DNA from: Rubrobacter calidifluminis
GTDB lineage: Bacteria > Actinomycetota > Rubrobacteria > Rubrobacterales > Rubrobacteraceae
Length of the DNA: 64,000 bases
NCBI RefSeq assembly: GCF_028617075.1
Contig: NZ_JAQKGV010000002.1
Coordinates: forward strand, 62,001 to 126,000
Direction of reading: 5' to 3'
Each line of letters starts with the position of its first letter. The first letter of the stretch is position 1. Shown here piece by piece: positions 19,472-28,081 of this stretch. The position numbers and the translations under genes are program-made. The notes under the pieces are model-generated. The model searched no databases. It worked only from the letters and a program-made list of their open reading frames with translations, and was not told where the DNA came from.

Positions 19472-20604
19472 CGTCCTCCTCCGGTCAGGGTGAGAAGCGC
19501 GTTCCAGAGCGTCTCGGGCCCTCCAAAACCCCCGGCCTTGGTCACGACCGGGTACGGGCGATCCCCGATCAGGGTGCCCGCTGGAACGCCGGGCTCCACC
19601 TCTCCTCTCAACAGGATACCGCGCGCTCCGAGCGCCGAAGCGATCCGACGGGCCGTCTCTCCTCCGGTGAGCGCCAGCGCGTCGAAGAGGTCCTCCTCGG
19701 CCAGGCTGACCACGACCCGCGCGAGCGCGGCGGATATCCTCTGTTCCGCCCTCGCACTCCTCTGCAGGGCGGAGCACAGAGCGGCGCTGCGACCGGCCAT
19801 GAGGACGCGGCACAGGCAGTCGGTAGCGTCTTCTGCGAGCGGGACGACCTCCAGGCCTCGTTGCTTGAGGACATCGAGCTGCTCACGGGCGGTGGCGCTG
19901 GTACTCCCCACGACGACGAGCACCCTGCGGGCGGAGAAGGTGGGCGGGCCCGGCACCTTCCGCGGGCCGGGATGGACCGAGCCGAGCGCCCGGGCGAGCC
20001 CCGCCGAGCCGGCCCAGAGTACGGAGGCGGGATCCCGAACGCAGCGTACCAGATGCTCCAGGTGGCTTTGCTCTTCTGCGTCCGCCACGATCCATCGCGC
20101 CCGCGCCAGCGATCGGCCTGCGTCTTCGCGGCGGGCTCTTGCCGCCAGCACTTCCACCGGACCGAGCCCGGCTCTCTCGAGCAGGGTCGGGAGGTGCCCC
20201 CCGGGTAGCGGCTCTCCGTGGAGAACCTGCGTCCCCTCACGGGTCGTGCGGCCCATCTCCGGGAAGGCAGGGGCGAGGAGGCAGGCCCGGCGTCCCGAGG
20301 TCTCGAGCGCGGCGCCGAGCTCCGCGGCGACGTTGCCCCGCAGGGTGGAGTCGAGTTTCTTGTAGAGGATGGTGGCGTGCCGCACGCGCTCCGTGGCCCC
20401 GGCGGTTATGTCCGCGGCCCCTTCTCTCCCCAGTTCCCTGGAGCCGGTGTCCAGCGCCAGGGCGTCGGCCTCCGGCAGGGTGGTGCTGTTCTGGAAGAGC
20501 ACGGCCGTACGGTACCCGGAGCGGGCGAACTGCACCCCGCAGTCCGCCGCCCCGGTGAGGTCGTCGGCGACGATGGCGACTGCCGGTTGCGCAGGCGGTC
20601 GCAT
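19468..20604 (-). CDS. Four-carbon acid sugar kinase (DUF1537, DtnK/OtnK family)
   Basis: A 378-aa ATP-dependent kinase of the DUF1537 family, shorter than many members of about 420 aa. The N-terminal domain opens with VAIVADDLTGAADCGVQFA, the invariant family signature, and has YKKLDSTLRGNVAAEL; the C-terminal ATP-binding domain carries LALTGGETARRIASALG near its end. It should phosphorylate threonate or erythronate at O4 for the following PdxA2. Exact stereospecificity cannot be read. It starts one base after the MFS transporter stop and overlaps pdxA2 by four bases. Confidence 0.9.
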   Translation of the reverse strand: MRPPAQPAVAIVADDLTGAADCGVQFARSGYRTAVLFQNSTTLPEADALALDTGSRELGREGAADITAGATERVRHATILYKKLDSTLRGNVAAELGAALETSGRRACLLAPAFPEMGRTTREGTQVLHGEPLPGGHLPTLLERAGLGPVEVLAARARREDAGRSLARARWIVADAEEQSHLEHLVRCVRDPASVLWAGSAGLARALGSVHPGPRKVPGPPTFSARRVLVVVGSTSATAREQLDVLKQRGLEVVPLAEDATDCLCRVLMAGRSAALCSALQRSARAEQRISAALARVVVSLAEEDLFDALALTGGETARRIASALGARGILLRGEVEPGVPAGTLIGDRPYPVVTKAGGFGGPETLWNALLTLTGGGR

Positions 20605-20605
20605 T

Positions 20606-21925
20606 TCAGGTGCTTATCGCCTCGAGCTCCTGCCCGGGCGGTATCCTGCGCAGCGCGAGCGTCAGCAGCTGACCGAGGGCGAGCACTACGGCCACCACGA
20701 CCCAGGCCGTGGTCTCCGTGGTGAAGGTGGTGAGGATGGTCCAGATGCCGGCCCCGATCAGGAGCCCGCCGGCGAAGATGGCCCCGAGGAAGCCCACCGC
20801 CGTGCCGCGCACGCGGGTGGGGAAACTCTCCGCCTGGTAGGCGTAGCCTGCTCCGGACCAGGTTCCGTTGGTGACCTGGTAGATCAGGAAGTAGATTATG
20901 CCGGCGAGCACGGTGCCGTGCACGAGCAGGAAGATCAGGTTGAGCGGTGCCACGAGCATGGTCGTCCGGATCAGAACCTCCCTCCGGCCCCACTTCTCAC
21001 CGAGCCATCCGCCGAGGATGTAGAAGAAGAACCCTATCCCCCCGGAGAGCAGGAGCAATACCCCGGCCTCTCCTCCGGTGAACCCTTTGACCCGGGTGAG
21101 GAAGTCGGTGACGTAGAGGTTCGAGGCGGCGAAGGAGCTCGAGTAGAACAGCCAGACGACCGTGAGGAGCAACAGCTGGCGGCGTACCGGTCCGGGGTGG
21201 GCGAAGGGCTGCTTGAGCGTGACCTCCTCGACCTCTTCGACGTTGACCTCGTACTTCTCGAGTAGACGGGCGAGGTGTTCTTCGTCCCCGGCCTTCTTGG
21301 CTCGCTTGACCTCCTGCGGGTGCCGGAAACGGTCGCTCTCCCTTATGAAGGCCCGGCCGATGATGACGACGATGATCGGGATGACGCCGAACAGGAATAC
21401 GAAGCGCCAGCCGTAGCCGATGAACAGCGTGTAGACCGCCGAGGCGAGGAAGACGCCAAGCGGCCAGCCTCCCTGCACGATGGAGTACAGGAGCCCCCGC
21501 CGGCGCGCGGTAACCTGCTCGTTCACGAGCGTGATCGAGACGGCGAGTTCCGACTGGGCGAAGGCCGAGGCGAGCATCCGGATCACGACGAGCTGCCAGA
21601 AGTTCTGCACGAAGAAGGTGAGCCCGGTGAAGACCGCCGCCGCAGCGAGGCAGATCATCCACATCCTCTTGCGCCCCAGGGTGTCCATGCCGTATCCGAC
21701 GAAGAGCGTGACCACGAACTGCGCAGCCGAGACGAAGAAGACCAGGGTTCCCACCAGGGAGGCCGAGAGCCCGAGATCCTGTGAGATGTTCGGGATCGTG
21801 AGGACCAGGAGGTTGAGGTCGTACGATGCGAGCGACCAGCCGGCGAGCGCTATTATTATCAGATAAAGGGTGTATGCTCTACCTCCTTCGGTGCTGCCGA
21901 GCATGCTTTCGTTTTGCGTGGTCAT
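20606..21925 (-). CDS. MFS transporter (sugar-acid uptake)
   Basis: A 439-aa major facilitator with about 12 transmembrane segments. The loop after helix 2 has GYGMDTLGRKRMW, a variant of the DxxGRR motif, and a charged central loop of about 70 residues (ESDRFRHPQEVKRAKKAGDE...) separates the two halves. The AGYAYQAESFPTRVRGTAVGF block is typical of the metabolite:proton symporter branch. AGGAGG lies ten bases before ATG 21925. Placement between the DeoR regulator and the DUF1537 kinase suggests it imports the sugar acid that the operon degrades. Confidence 0.88.
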   Translation of the reverse strand: MTTQNESMLGSTEGGRAYTLYLIIIALAGWSLASYDLNLLVLTIPNISQDLGLSASLVGTLVFFVSAAQFVVTLFVGYGMDTLGRKRMWMICLAAAAVFTGLTFFVQNFWQLVVIRMLASAFAQSELAVSITLVNEQVTARRRGLLYSIVQGGWPLGVFLASAVYTLFIGYGWRFVFLFGVIPIIVVIIGRAFIRESDRFRHPQEVKRAKKAGDEEHLARLLEKYEVNVEEVEEVTLKQPFAHPGPVRRQLLLLTVVWLFYSSSFAASNLYVTDFLTRVKGFTGGEAGVLLLLSGGIGFFFYILGGWLGEKWGRREVLIRTTMLVAPLNLIFLLVHGTVLAGIIYFLIYQVTNGTWSGAGYAYQAESFPTRVRGTAVGFLGAIFAGGLLIGAGIWTILTTFTTETTAWVVVAVVLALGQLLTLALRRIPPGQELEAIST

Positions 21926-21987
21926 CGGTGTTCATCCTCCTAACCCTTTCCCCGTTTGTTTTCGTGGAGTCCACCTCTACGCTTCGT

Positions 21988-22776
21988 TCAGACGAGATGC
22001 ACCTCCAATCCTCCGATCTTCGAGATCTCCCGCAGCTTCGCTTCTGACAGCGAAGAGCCGGTTACCAGATCGTCCACCTCCTCCAGGGTGCACACGTCGA
22101 AGAAGGCCGGAGGCCCAAACTTGCTGTGGTCGGCGAGCAGCACGACCCTCCGCGCGGCGCGGATGATCGCCCGCTTGACCGCCGCGACCTCCAACCCGGC
22201 CTCGGTGAGCGTCGTGCCCGCGACCGCGTGTATCCCGACGAGCGCGACGTCCGCGTGCAGCCGCTCGAAGAACGCCTGGGTCTCGGGCCCGAGCAGCGTG
22301 AACGAACGCTCCCTCACCACTCCTCCTGAGACCAGGACCTTCACCCCGGAGATCGGCGCGAGCAGCGAGGCCGCATACACGTCGTTCGTGACCGCGGTGA
22401 TCCGGAGGGGCCGCCTCGCGAACGCCTCTATCGCCGCGATCACCGTCGATGAGGAGTCGAAGATGACGCTCTGACCCTCCTCCAGGAGCGAGGCGGCATG
22501 CCCGCCTATCCTCGCCTTCTCCTCCGCGTGGCTGCGCCGCCGGTCTTCGAAGAGGGGCTCGAAGGTCGCCCTCTCGGACGCCACCGCCCCCCCGTGCGAG
22601 CGGCGTATGACACCCTCCTTGTCCAGCAGCCTGAGATCCCTGCGCACCGTGGACTCCGAAACCCCCGTCTCCCGCGCGATCTCGGCCACCGACGCCGCCC
22701 CCCGCGACCGTAGCAGGCTCAGAACCCGCGTCCTGCGCTCCGCCGGTATGCTCCTGTCCCTGCTCCTGCCCTTCAT
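21988..22776 (-). CDS. DeoR/GlpR family transcriptional regulator
   Basis: A 262-aa repressor-type regulator. The N-terminal winged helix-turn-helix (RRTRVLSLLRSRGAASVAEI, ETGVSESTVRRDLRLLDKEG, IRRSHGGAV) is textbook DeoR, and the C-terminal sugar-phosphate sensor domain (EEKARIGGHAASLLEEGQSV, IFDSSSTV, VALVGIHAV, LADHSKFG) is intact. It is the first gene of the sugar-acid operon and probably represses it until a phosphorylated intermediate accumulates. A sigma70-like promoter and direct repeats lie just upstream. Confidence 0.92.
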   Translation of the reverse strand: MKGRSRDRSIPAERRTRVLSLLRSRGAASVAEIARETGVSESTVRRDLRLLDKEGVIRRSHGGAVASERATFEPLFEDRRRSHAEEKARIGGHAASLLEEGQSVIFDSSSTVIAAIEAFARRPLRITAVTNDVYAASLLAPISGVKVLVSGGVVRERSFTLLGPETQAFFERLHADVALVGIHAVAGTTLTEAGLEVAAVKRAIIRAARRVVLLADHSKFGPPAFFDVCTLEEVDDLVTGSSLSEAKLREISKIGGLEVHLV

Positions 22777-22800
22777 CCGCCTCTCCCCGCTGGCACGAAC

Positions 22801-22830
22801 AATTTACCAGTATCGGTCATATGTTGTCAA
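22801..22830 (-). promoter_or_regulatory. Promoter of the DeoR/sugar-acid operon
   Basis: On the minus strand a consensus TTGACA (22830-22825) is followed after 18 bases by TAAATT (22806-22801), 25 bases upstream of the DeoR start codon. The region is AT-rich against its surroundings. Confidence 0.6.
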
Positions 22831-22842
22831 ATAAAGTCGTTT

Positions 22843-22858
22843 ATGAGCAAAAATGAGC
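22843..22858. repeat. Direct repeat ATGAGC, probable DeoR operator
   Basis: ATGAGC occurs twice with 10-base periodicity (22843-22848 and 22853-22858), just upstream of the -35 hexamer of the DeoR operon. One helical turn spacing suits a dimeric DeoR-type repressor, but binding is inferred only. Confidence 0.4.
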
Positions 22859-22984
22859 GGAAGGCACTTCATGGTGAGGTGTTTAATTACCTGTATGGGA
22901 TATACGCTTTTGTGATGTTTGGAGGCAGAGGAGGTTTTGAGGATTGATCTTTGCCGGAGGGGTTGACGAGAGCGGAAGGGTGTT

Positions 22985-23746
22985 TTGAGTTTTGATCTGT
23001 GGCAGGGGGTGGTGCTTGCGGGTGCGGGGTTTCTCTCCGGCGCGCTCAACGCCGCCGCAGGGGGAGGTTCTCTGATCAGCTTCCCTGCCCTGCTGTGGGT
23101 TGGTTATCCGCCGATAATCGCCAACGTCACCAACAACGTCTCGGCCGTGCCGGGTTACGTGGGAGGGGGATGGGGGTATCGGGAGTACCTCTCGGGGCAG
23201 AGAGGCAGGATCGTCGCCCTCTCCGCGGCGAGTACTTTGGGCAGCGCGATCGGGGTATTTCTGATCCTGAAGAGCTCGCGGGCCCAGTTCGAGGGGGTGG
23301 TGCCTTTCCTGGTGCTGATGGCGTGCGCCCTGCTCGCGCTGCAGCCTTATCTGGGCAGGATACTCGGCGGATTTCAGAAGCGGAAGAGGGAGCGGCCCGG
23401 CCTCGGGGCGCTGGTGGCCCAGACCCTCGCCGCCGTTTACGGGGGATACTTCGGGGCTGCGCTCGGTGTGGCCGTGCTGGCGCTGCTCGGGATAGCCATA
23501 GACGACAGCCTGCAGAGGATAAACGCCCTGAAGGCGTTCCTTCAGATCGTGATAGGCGGGGTCGCTGCGGTGGGGTTCATACTGCTCACCCCCGTCGCCT
23601 GGGGAGCGGTGGCCATCGTCGCTCCGGCTTCGATCGTCGGCGGGAGGTTTGGTGCCTGGGTGGCTCAGCGGCTCAGCGACCGCGTCCTGCGCGTCTCGAT
23701 AATAGTCTACGGGGTGACGATAGCGGGCTGGCTGTTCATGCGTTAG
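22985..23746 (+). CDS. TSUP family transporter (TauE/SafE)
   Basis: A 253-aa integral membrane protein with about eight hydrophobic segments and the duplicated TSUP motif (GFLSGALNAAAGGGSLISFPA near the N-terminus; VYGGYFGAALGVAVLALLGI in the second half). The family exports or imports sulfite, sulfoacetate and other organosulfur or carboxylate anions; substrate unknown here. TTG start at 22985 with a modest GGAAG upstream. It lies divergently from the DeoR operon, and the shared upstream region is AT-rich. Confidence 0.85.
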   Translation: MSFDLWQGVVLAGAGFLSGALNAAAGGGSLISFPALLWVGYPPIIANVTNNVSAVPGYVGGGWGYREYLSGQRGRIVALSAASTLGSAIGVFLILKSSRAQFEGVVPFLVLMACALLALQPYLGRILGGFQKRKRERPGLGALVAQTLAAVYGGYFGAALGVAVLALLGIAIDDSLQRINALKAFLQIVIGGVAAVGFILLTPVAWGAVAIVAPASIVGGRFGAWVAQRLSDRVLRVSIIVYGVTIAGWLFMR

Positions 23747-23775
23747 GGACGAGTCAGGCTGTAGAATTCCGTTCC

Positions 23776-24234
23776 GTGGGACACGGTAAGCTCTGGAGAG
23801 AGGCTGCTCGTGCCGGCGTGCGGTGGGGGATAACCGGCGGCGTCGTCGGTTTCGCCGTCTCCCTGCTCGGCGCCCTCGCCGGGATCATCGCCGCCGGCTT
23901 CGTGGGAGTGTTCTGCGGGCGTCGGGTGGCCCGTTCTGCGGTCGGTGGGGACCATCCGTCGGAGGGGGCCGCTGCCGGGCTCGCCGGCGGCGCCGTGGCG
24001 ATGCCCCTCTTCGTCGTGGGCAGCGCCGCCGGAGCGCTCGTCTCAGCGAGCAGCCTGGGCTCCCGCAGGATCGCCGCAACCCTCTCCGACGCCACCGGGA
24101 TGGAGCTCGGTCCCGGCGAGGCCTGGCAGATCTTCCTGCTCTCAGTAGCCCTCGCCGCTTTTTTCGAGGCCGTGATCTTCATGGTCTCCTCCTGCATCGC
24201 CGGTGCCATGGCCTGCAGGAAGGACCGCTCCTAG
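23776..24234 (+). CDS. Small hypothetical membrane protein
   Basis: A 152-aa protein with three to four hydrophobic segments rich in Gly and Ala (ITGGVVGFAVSLLGALAGI, AAAGLAGGAVAMPLFVVGSA, IFLLSVALAAFFEAVIFMVS). GTG 23776 is chosen as the first start after the TSUP stop in this frame; the frame itself is open much further upstream only as a shadow of the TSUP gene. No family recognised. Its stop TAG is shared by overlap with the convergent lipoprotein gene. Confidence 0.6.
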   Translation: MGHGKLWREAARAGVRWGITGGVVGFAVSLLGALAGIIAAGFVGVFCGRRVARSAVGGDHPSEGAAAGLAGGAVAMPLFVVGSAAGALVSASSLGSRRIAATLSDATGMELGPGEAWQIFLLSVALAAFFEAVIFMVSSCIAGAMACRKDRS

Positions 24235-25265
24235 CCGCCCGAGACTGGGACGCTGACCCCCTCGAACTGGCCGGTCTTCGCGCTCGCGGAACCCACCTGG
24301 AGCGTGCCAGTACCGCTGAAGTCCCTGAAACCGAGGGTCGTCCTGAAGTAACCCCAGGTGTTCGACCAGTCATTGGCCTTCGTGCTCTTGCGGGCGATGA
24401 CGTCTCCGTTCGAGTTCTTGAGCAGGACCGTGACCTGCCCCTCGAAGGTGCGAGCGTATCCCTCCACCGTGAGCGGACTCGAGACCGACTCGCCCTTGCG
24501 GGGCTCCATGACCACGACCTGCCTGCCACGCACCGGGAGCGGGCGTCCTAGAGCGGAACCCGACGGCTGGTAGTCGATCACCAGCCGTCCCGGGTTGTCC
24601 AGGCCGAACACCCGGTAGCGGAACCCTCCGGTCGCGAACACGTCTACGAAGAGCCCCCCGTTCGGGGCACGGACCACGTAGTAGTCGTCCATGATGGAGC
24701 CGCCCAGCTTGCCGCCGGAGGCGGAAGTGGACCTGACCCCGGGGAGGTAGATGCGGCTGTAGCCCTCACCTGCCGGGCTCGAGAGCCTCCACAGCGGAAC
24801 CGAGACGGCGGCACCGTCTTTCTTGCCGAAGTCTATGACCAGTCGGTCATAGCCGCCGTGTCTGCCGAATCTGATGTCTTGGATGCTGTCCGCGGCTCCC
24901 GGTGTGCCTCCTCGAGCCTGCGGCACTGCACTGAAACCCGCGGACGCGATCCGAGCCTTGGCTGTCGAGCCCGGTGCACCGCTGGTTCTACCTTTGCCGG
25001 TCTCTGCCTTCGCCGCGACACCGGTGCTACCCGCGTCCTGCCCGCCCGAAACGACGTCGGAGGAACTTCGAGAGGAGGATCGGGGGGAAGACCCCGTACT
25101 CTGAGAAGGGGTGGCGGACGTGCCGGAACTTGCAGCCGCCGCAGACGCGGTACCCGACGAGGCGCCACCCTCTCGCCCGCCACTCCCCTGGCCGCCCTGG
25201 CTGCATGCCACCGCCAGTGCAGTTGTAGCAAGAATGGCAAAAAGTGCCAGAGCCAGCCTTCTCAT
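24231..25265 (-). CDS. Lipoprotein with AMIN-like and Gmad2-like domains
   Basis: A 344-aa predicted lipoprotein: signal peptide with lipobox (TTALAVACS, Cys21), a Ser/Gly/Ala-rich disordered linker to about residue 125, an AMIN-like domain (IQDIRFGRHGGYDRLVIDFG ... YRVFGLDNPGRLVIDYQPSG) and a C-terminal Ig-like domain of the spore-germination Gmad2 type (VVVMEPRKGESVSSPLTVEG ... GYFRTTLGFRDFSGTGTLQV). Such domains bind cell-wall or extracellular polymers, so an envelope-associated role is inferred. GGAGGAGGAG directly precedes ATG 25265. No partner gene is adjacent. Confidence 0.82.
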   Translation of the reverse strand: MRRLALALFAILATTALAVACSQGGQGSGGREGGASSGTASAAAASSGTSATPSQSTGSSPRSSSRSSSDVVSGGQDAGSTGVAAKAETGKGRTSGAPGSTAKARIASAGFSAVPQARGGTPGAADSIQDIRFGRHGGYDRLVIDFGKKDGAAVSVPLWRLSSPAGEGYSRIYLPGVRSTSASGGKLGGSIMDDYYVVRAPNGGLFVDVFATGGFRYRVFGLDNPGRLVIDYQPSGSALGRPLPVRGRQVVVMEPRKGESVSSPLTVEGYARTFEGQVTVLLKNSNGDVIARKSTKANDWSNTWGYFRTTLGFRDFSGTGTLQVGSASAKTGQFEGVSVPVSGG

Positions 25266-25342
25266 CTCCTCCTCCCCTACGATACTCCGCGCACGGGCCG
25301 CTGGCGCGGTTCGTTCTCAGATAAGGATAAAGCAAAAAGGAG

Positions 25343-25819
25343 CTACTTTCTGCGAGCTGCCTCCTCGGCGCCCTCTCCGAAGACCAGCCCCTCGCTCTCC
25401 TCGCGCTTCACACCGGCCTCGTCGAGCCGCAGGTCCTTCTGATAGCGCCGGATCGCGGCCTTGAGCGTACCGAGGCCCAGGGTGGCGCACCTCGGGCGGG
25501 AGGCGACGATCTGACGCCCAAGCTTCTCGATCATCTCGTTGTAGTCCATCTCGAGGATCTCGTCCATCGTCAGATTCTTCTCGTGGACCTCCTCGAGGAG
25601 CATGCTCGCGGCCGCCATGCTTATCGTGCAGCCCTCCCCCTCGAAGGTCACGTCCTCGATGTGCTTTTCGTCCTCTGCGCCCTTCAGGTAGATAGTGACG
25701 ACGTCGCCGCACCCTGGGTTGCCCCCGGGCATCGTGACGTCGGCGTCTTCGAGGGACCCCCGGTGACGCGGCCTCTGATAGTGATCGGTGAGGATCTGTA
25801 TCTGGAGCTGCCTGTCCAA
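25343..25819 (-). CDS. sufU: SufU-type iron-sulfur assembly sulfurtransferase
   Basis: A 158-aa SufU, which accepts sulfur from the SufS cysteine desulfurase in Fe-S cluster assembly. The zinc ligands are present: Cys37 and Asp39 in NPGCGDVV, Cys64 in GEGCTISMAAASM and Cys111 in RPRCATLG. The insertion between the second and third Cys that separates SufU from IscU is present. TTG start at 25819 with GAGGTGG upstream. Unusually no sufBCDS genes are adjacent in this window. Upstream is the divergent MarR gene. Confidence 0.92.
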   Translation of the reverse strand: MDRQLQIQILTDHYQRPRHRGSLEDADVTMPGGNPGCGDVVTIYLKGAEDEKHIEDVTFEGEGCTISMAAASMLLEEVHEKNLTMDEILEMDYNEMIEKLGRQIVASRPRCATLGLGTLKAAIRRYQKDLRLDEAGVKREESEGLVFGEGAEEAARRK

Positions 25820-25966
25820 GACTCGCCACCTCTTCGCTGCTCGCTCTCGCAGAGAAGGATTCTACCTCAGGCTTGCAATACGTACGCCGGAGACTCCTCT
25901 TGAAGAGGAGCTAGCTCAAATATTTCGCATGCGACCCATAGACACGGGACCGCTCCGGTGTAATAT

Positions 25967-25978
25967 GTCGTATACGAC
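25967..25978. promoter_or_regulatory. Palindrome upstream of marR, probable operator
   Basis: GTCGTATACGAC is a perfect 12-base palindrome, 31 bases before the MarR start; a second one, TCGCATGCGA, lies at 25925-25934. MarR proteins usually autoregulate by binding such palindromes near the -10 region. Confidence 0.5.
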
Positions 25979-26009
25979 GTGTAGAGTGCGGCATATAGGA
26001 GTGAGCGGT

Positions 26010-26528
26010 ATGGCGGGGGATACAGAGGATCGTGATGCGGTGTTGATCCGGGAGGCCGAAGAGGTGACGGCGCACGTGCACGCGCTACCCCGGCTACTGC
26101 GGCGTTCCTTCGAGCCGGACATCGCCCGCAGCGGGCTGACTGCGCCTCAGATCCGGGCGCTCGACGAGCTTACCAGGGAGGATGGTATTAGCCTCAAGGA
26201 GCTCAGCTCCAGGATGGAGCTCTCTCACTCGACCGTCTCGGGCATCGTAGACCGTCTGGAGCAGAAGGGTTTTCTCTGGAGGACGCCGGACCCGAAAGAC
26301 CGGCGCTACAGCTGCATCTTCCTCTCCGAGGAGGTTAAGGACTACCTGCGGACCGAGATGCCGTTCCGCAGGCGGGACCCGATCCTGCGAGCGCTCGCGC
26401 TCGCCAGCCCCGAAGAGAGGTCGCAGGTCCTCCAGGGTATCAGGGCGCTCAGGCGCCTTCTGGAGATGTCCATCACGGCCGGGGATCAGCAGGTAGAGCC
26501 GGAGCCGGCCTGGGGTACGGAGGAGTAG
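26010..26528 (+). CDS. MarR family transcriptional regulator
   Basis: A 172-aa winged-helix regulator. ATG 26010 is chosen because AGGAG lies eight bases upstream; the frame is open further but without a suitable ribosome site. The winged helix is clear: LTAPQIRALDELTREDGISL, SSRMELSHSTVSGIVDRLEQ and KGFLWRTPDPKDRRYSCIFLS, with the Asp-Arg-Arg wing. Its TAG overlaps the GTG of the following efflux gene by one base, so it very likely represses that transporter in response to a small aromatic or drug-like ligand. Confidence 0.9.
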   Translation: MAGDTEDRDAVLIREAEEVTAHVHALPRLLRRSFEPDIARSGLTAPQIRALDELTREDGISLKELSSRMELSHSTVSGIVDRLEQKGFLWRTPDPKDRRYSCIFLSEEVKDYLRTEMPFRRRDPILRALALASPEERSQVLQGIRALRRLLEMSITAGDQQVEPEPAWGTEE

Positions 26529-28030
26529 TGGAACCGGCGACGAATACGGAGGCTCCTGATGGCAGGGGTCTCTCGTTTCTGGCGCAGATCGGGCTTTTAG
26601 CCGGTCCTTTTCTCTCCATGGTTGACTCCAGCGTCGTCACCGTCGCCCTGCCGGAGATAGCCAGAGGGCTCTCCAGCACGCTCGCCGGCGCCCAGTGGGT
26701 GGTGAGCGGGTACCTTCTGGCGCTGGCAGCGGTGCTCGGCTTCAGCGCCTTCCTCGCCAAACGTTACGGTACCCGGCGGGTCTACCTGGCGAGCCTCCTC
26801 GGCTTCACCGCCGCGAGCGCCATGTGCGCCCTGGCTCCGGATATCGGGTTCCTGATCGCCGCGCGAGCGTTGCAGGGCTCCCTGGGCGCGCCCCTAGTGC
26901 CGCTGGCGATGAGTATGCTGCTCGGCAAAGGCGGGGCCGGGCGCGAGATGCCGGCGACCAGCGGTCTACTACTCTTCCTCGCCCCGGCGGTAGGGCCAGC
27001 ACTCGGCGGAGTCCTGGTAGAAGCCTTCGGGTGGCCCTCCATCTTTCTTGTCAACGTTCCTCTCGGGTTGCTCGGGGGCTTCGCCGTGCTCCGTGCCGTA
27101 AGGGACCCCGGAGGCGGCGACCGCAACGTCCGTCCGGACCTGGTAGGAGTCCTGTTACTCGCCGGTGGGCTGGCGCTCGCCACCTACGGCGCCTCGGGAG
27201 GTCCGGACCTCGGCTGGTTTGCCGCAGACGTGTGGCCGTTTTGGGCTGCCGGCGGATGCCTCCTGGGACTCTACGCGCTGTGGGCCCTGCGCCGGGAGCA
27301 GCCGGCCGTGGACCTCAGGCTCCTGCGCCACCCTCAGAGCGCCCTCGCTATCTCTCTGTGCGTCCTCGTCTCCGTGGTGCTGTTCTTCGTGGTCTTCCTG
27401 CTCCCCGTGTTCATGCAGGATGTCCAGGGCTTCTCGGCCTTCGAGGCCGGAGTCGTCCTTTTGCCGCAGGGCATAGTGACCGGGGTAGGGACCATCCTCG
27501 GCGATATGCTGACCAGGCGTTACGGCGTGCGCCGGACCGTGGTCCCGGGCATGGGGATCCTCACCGCCGGCACGGCAGCCCTGTTGATGGTCGGCTACGG
27601 CACCCCTGTCTGGCTCACCGCCACGGTCCTCAGCGTCCGGGGTCTGGCCCTGGGGCTGACCATACAGCCTCTGCTGGCGGCTACGATCGGCGACCTCGAC
27701 ACCCGTGAGATCGCCGACGGCAACGCGCTGTTCAACGTCGCCGAGCGTCTCGGGGGCTCGGCGGGCATCGCCCTCCTGGCCACCTTCTTCCAGGTCCGCG
27801 AGCGCCTCCATATCGAAGGAGCCCTGCGGGGTGTCGGCGCAGCCGGTACCGGGGGACGGAGGGTGGGGATGGGCGGCCTCGGCGCTTTGCCCGCCGGGGT
27901 ACGGGGCAGGCTGGCTGAAGCGGCCACGAGCGGCTTCCACGACACAGTGTGGGTGCTCGTAGCCGTCTGCGCGCTCGGGTTGTGCGCCGCGACGTTGCTC
28001 GGAGGTAAAGCCCGGCCAGCCGGGGATTAG
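26528..28030 (+). CDS. MFS efflux transporter, DHA2 (EmrB/QacA) family
   Basis: A 500-aa drug:proton antiporter with about 14 membrane segments. Signature pieces are MVDSSVVTVALPEIARGLSS in helix 1 (motif D1-like), WVVSGYLLALAAVLGFSAFLAKRYGTRRVY and the motif C-like LLFLAPAVGPALGGVLVEAFGW in helix 5. GTG start overlaps the MarR stop, so the two are co-transcribed and the pump is expected to be induced by its substrates. Substrate range unknown. Confidence 0.9.
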   Translation: MEPATNTEAPDGRGLSFLAQIGLLAGPFLSMVDSSVVTVALPEIARGLSSTLAGAQWVVSGYLLALAAVLGFSAFLAKRYGTRRVYLASLLGFTAASAMCALAPDIGFLIAARALQGSLGAPLVPLAMSMLLGKGGAGREMPATSGLLLFLAPAVGPALGGVLVEAFGWPSIFLVNVPLGLLGGFAVLRAVRDPGGGDRNVRPDLVGVLLLAGGLALATYGASGGPDLGWFAADVWPFWAAGGCLLGLYALWALRREQPAVDLRLLRHPQSALAISLCVLVSVVLFFVVFLLPVFMQDVQGFSAFEAGVVLLPQGIVTGVGTILGDMLTRRYGVRRTVVPGMGILTAGTAALLMVGYGTPVWLTATVLSVRGLALGLTIQPLLAATIGDLDTREIADGNALFNVAERLGGSAGIALLATFFQVRERLHIEGALRGVGAAGTGGRRVGMGGLGALPAGVRGRLAEAATSGFHDTVWVLVAVCALGLCAATLLGGKARPAGD

Positions 28031-28068
28031 AGCCGGTCCCGGCAGGAAACGATCCTCTCCTCTGCGGA

Positions 28069-28074
28069 TACAAT
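28069..28074 (+). promoter_or_regulatory. -10 element of ychF (leaderless)
   Basis: TACAAT ends seven bases before the ychF ATG, so the transcript would start at or next to the A of ATG. No ribosome site precedes the ATG, in agreement with a leaderless message. The -35 is poor. Confidence 0.55.
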
Positions 28075-28081
28075 AGCCCTC

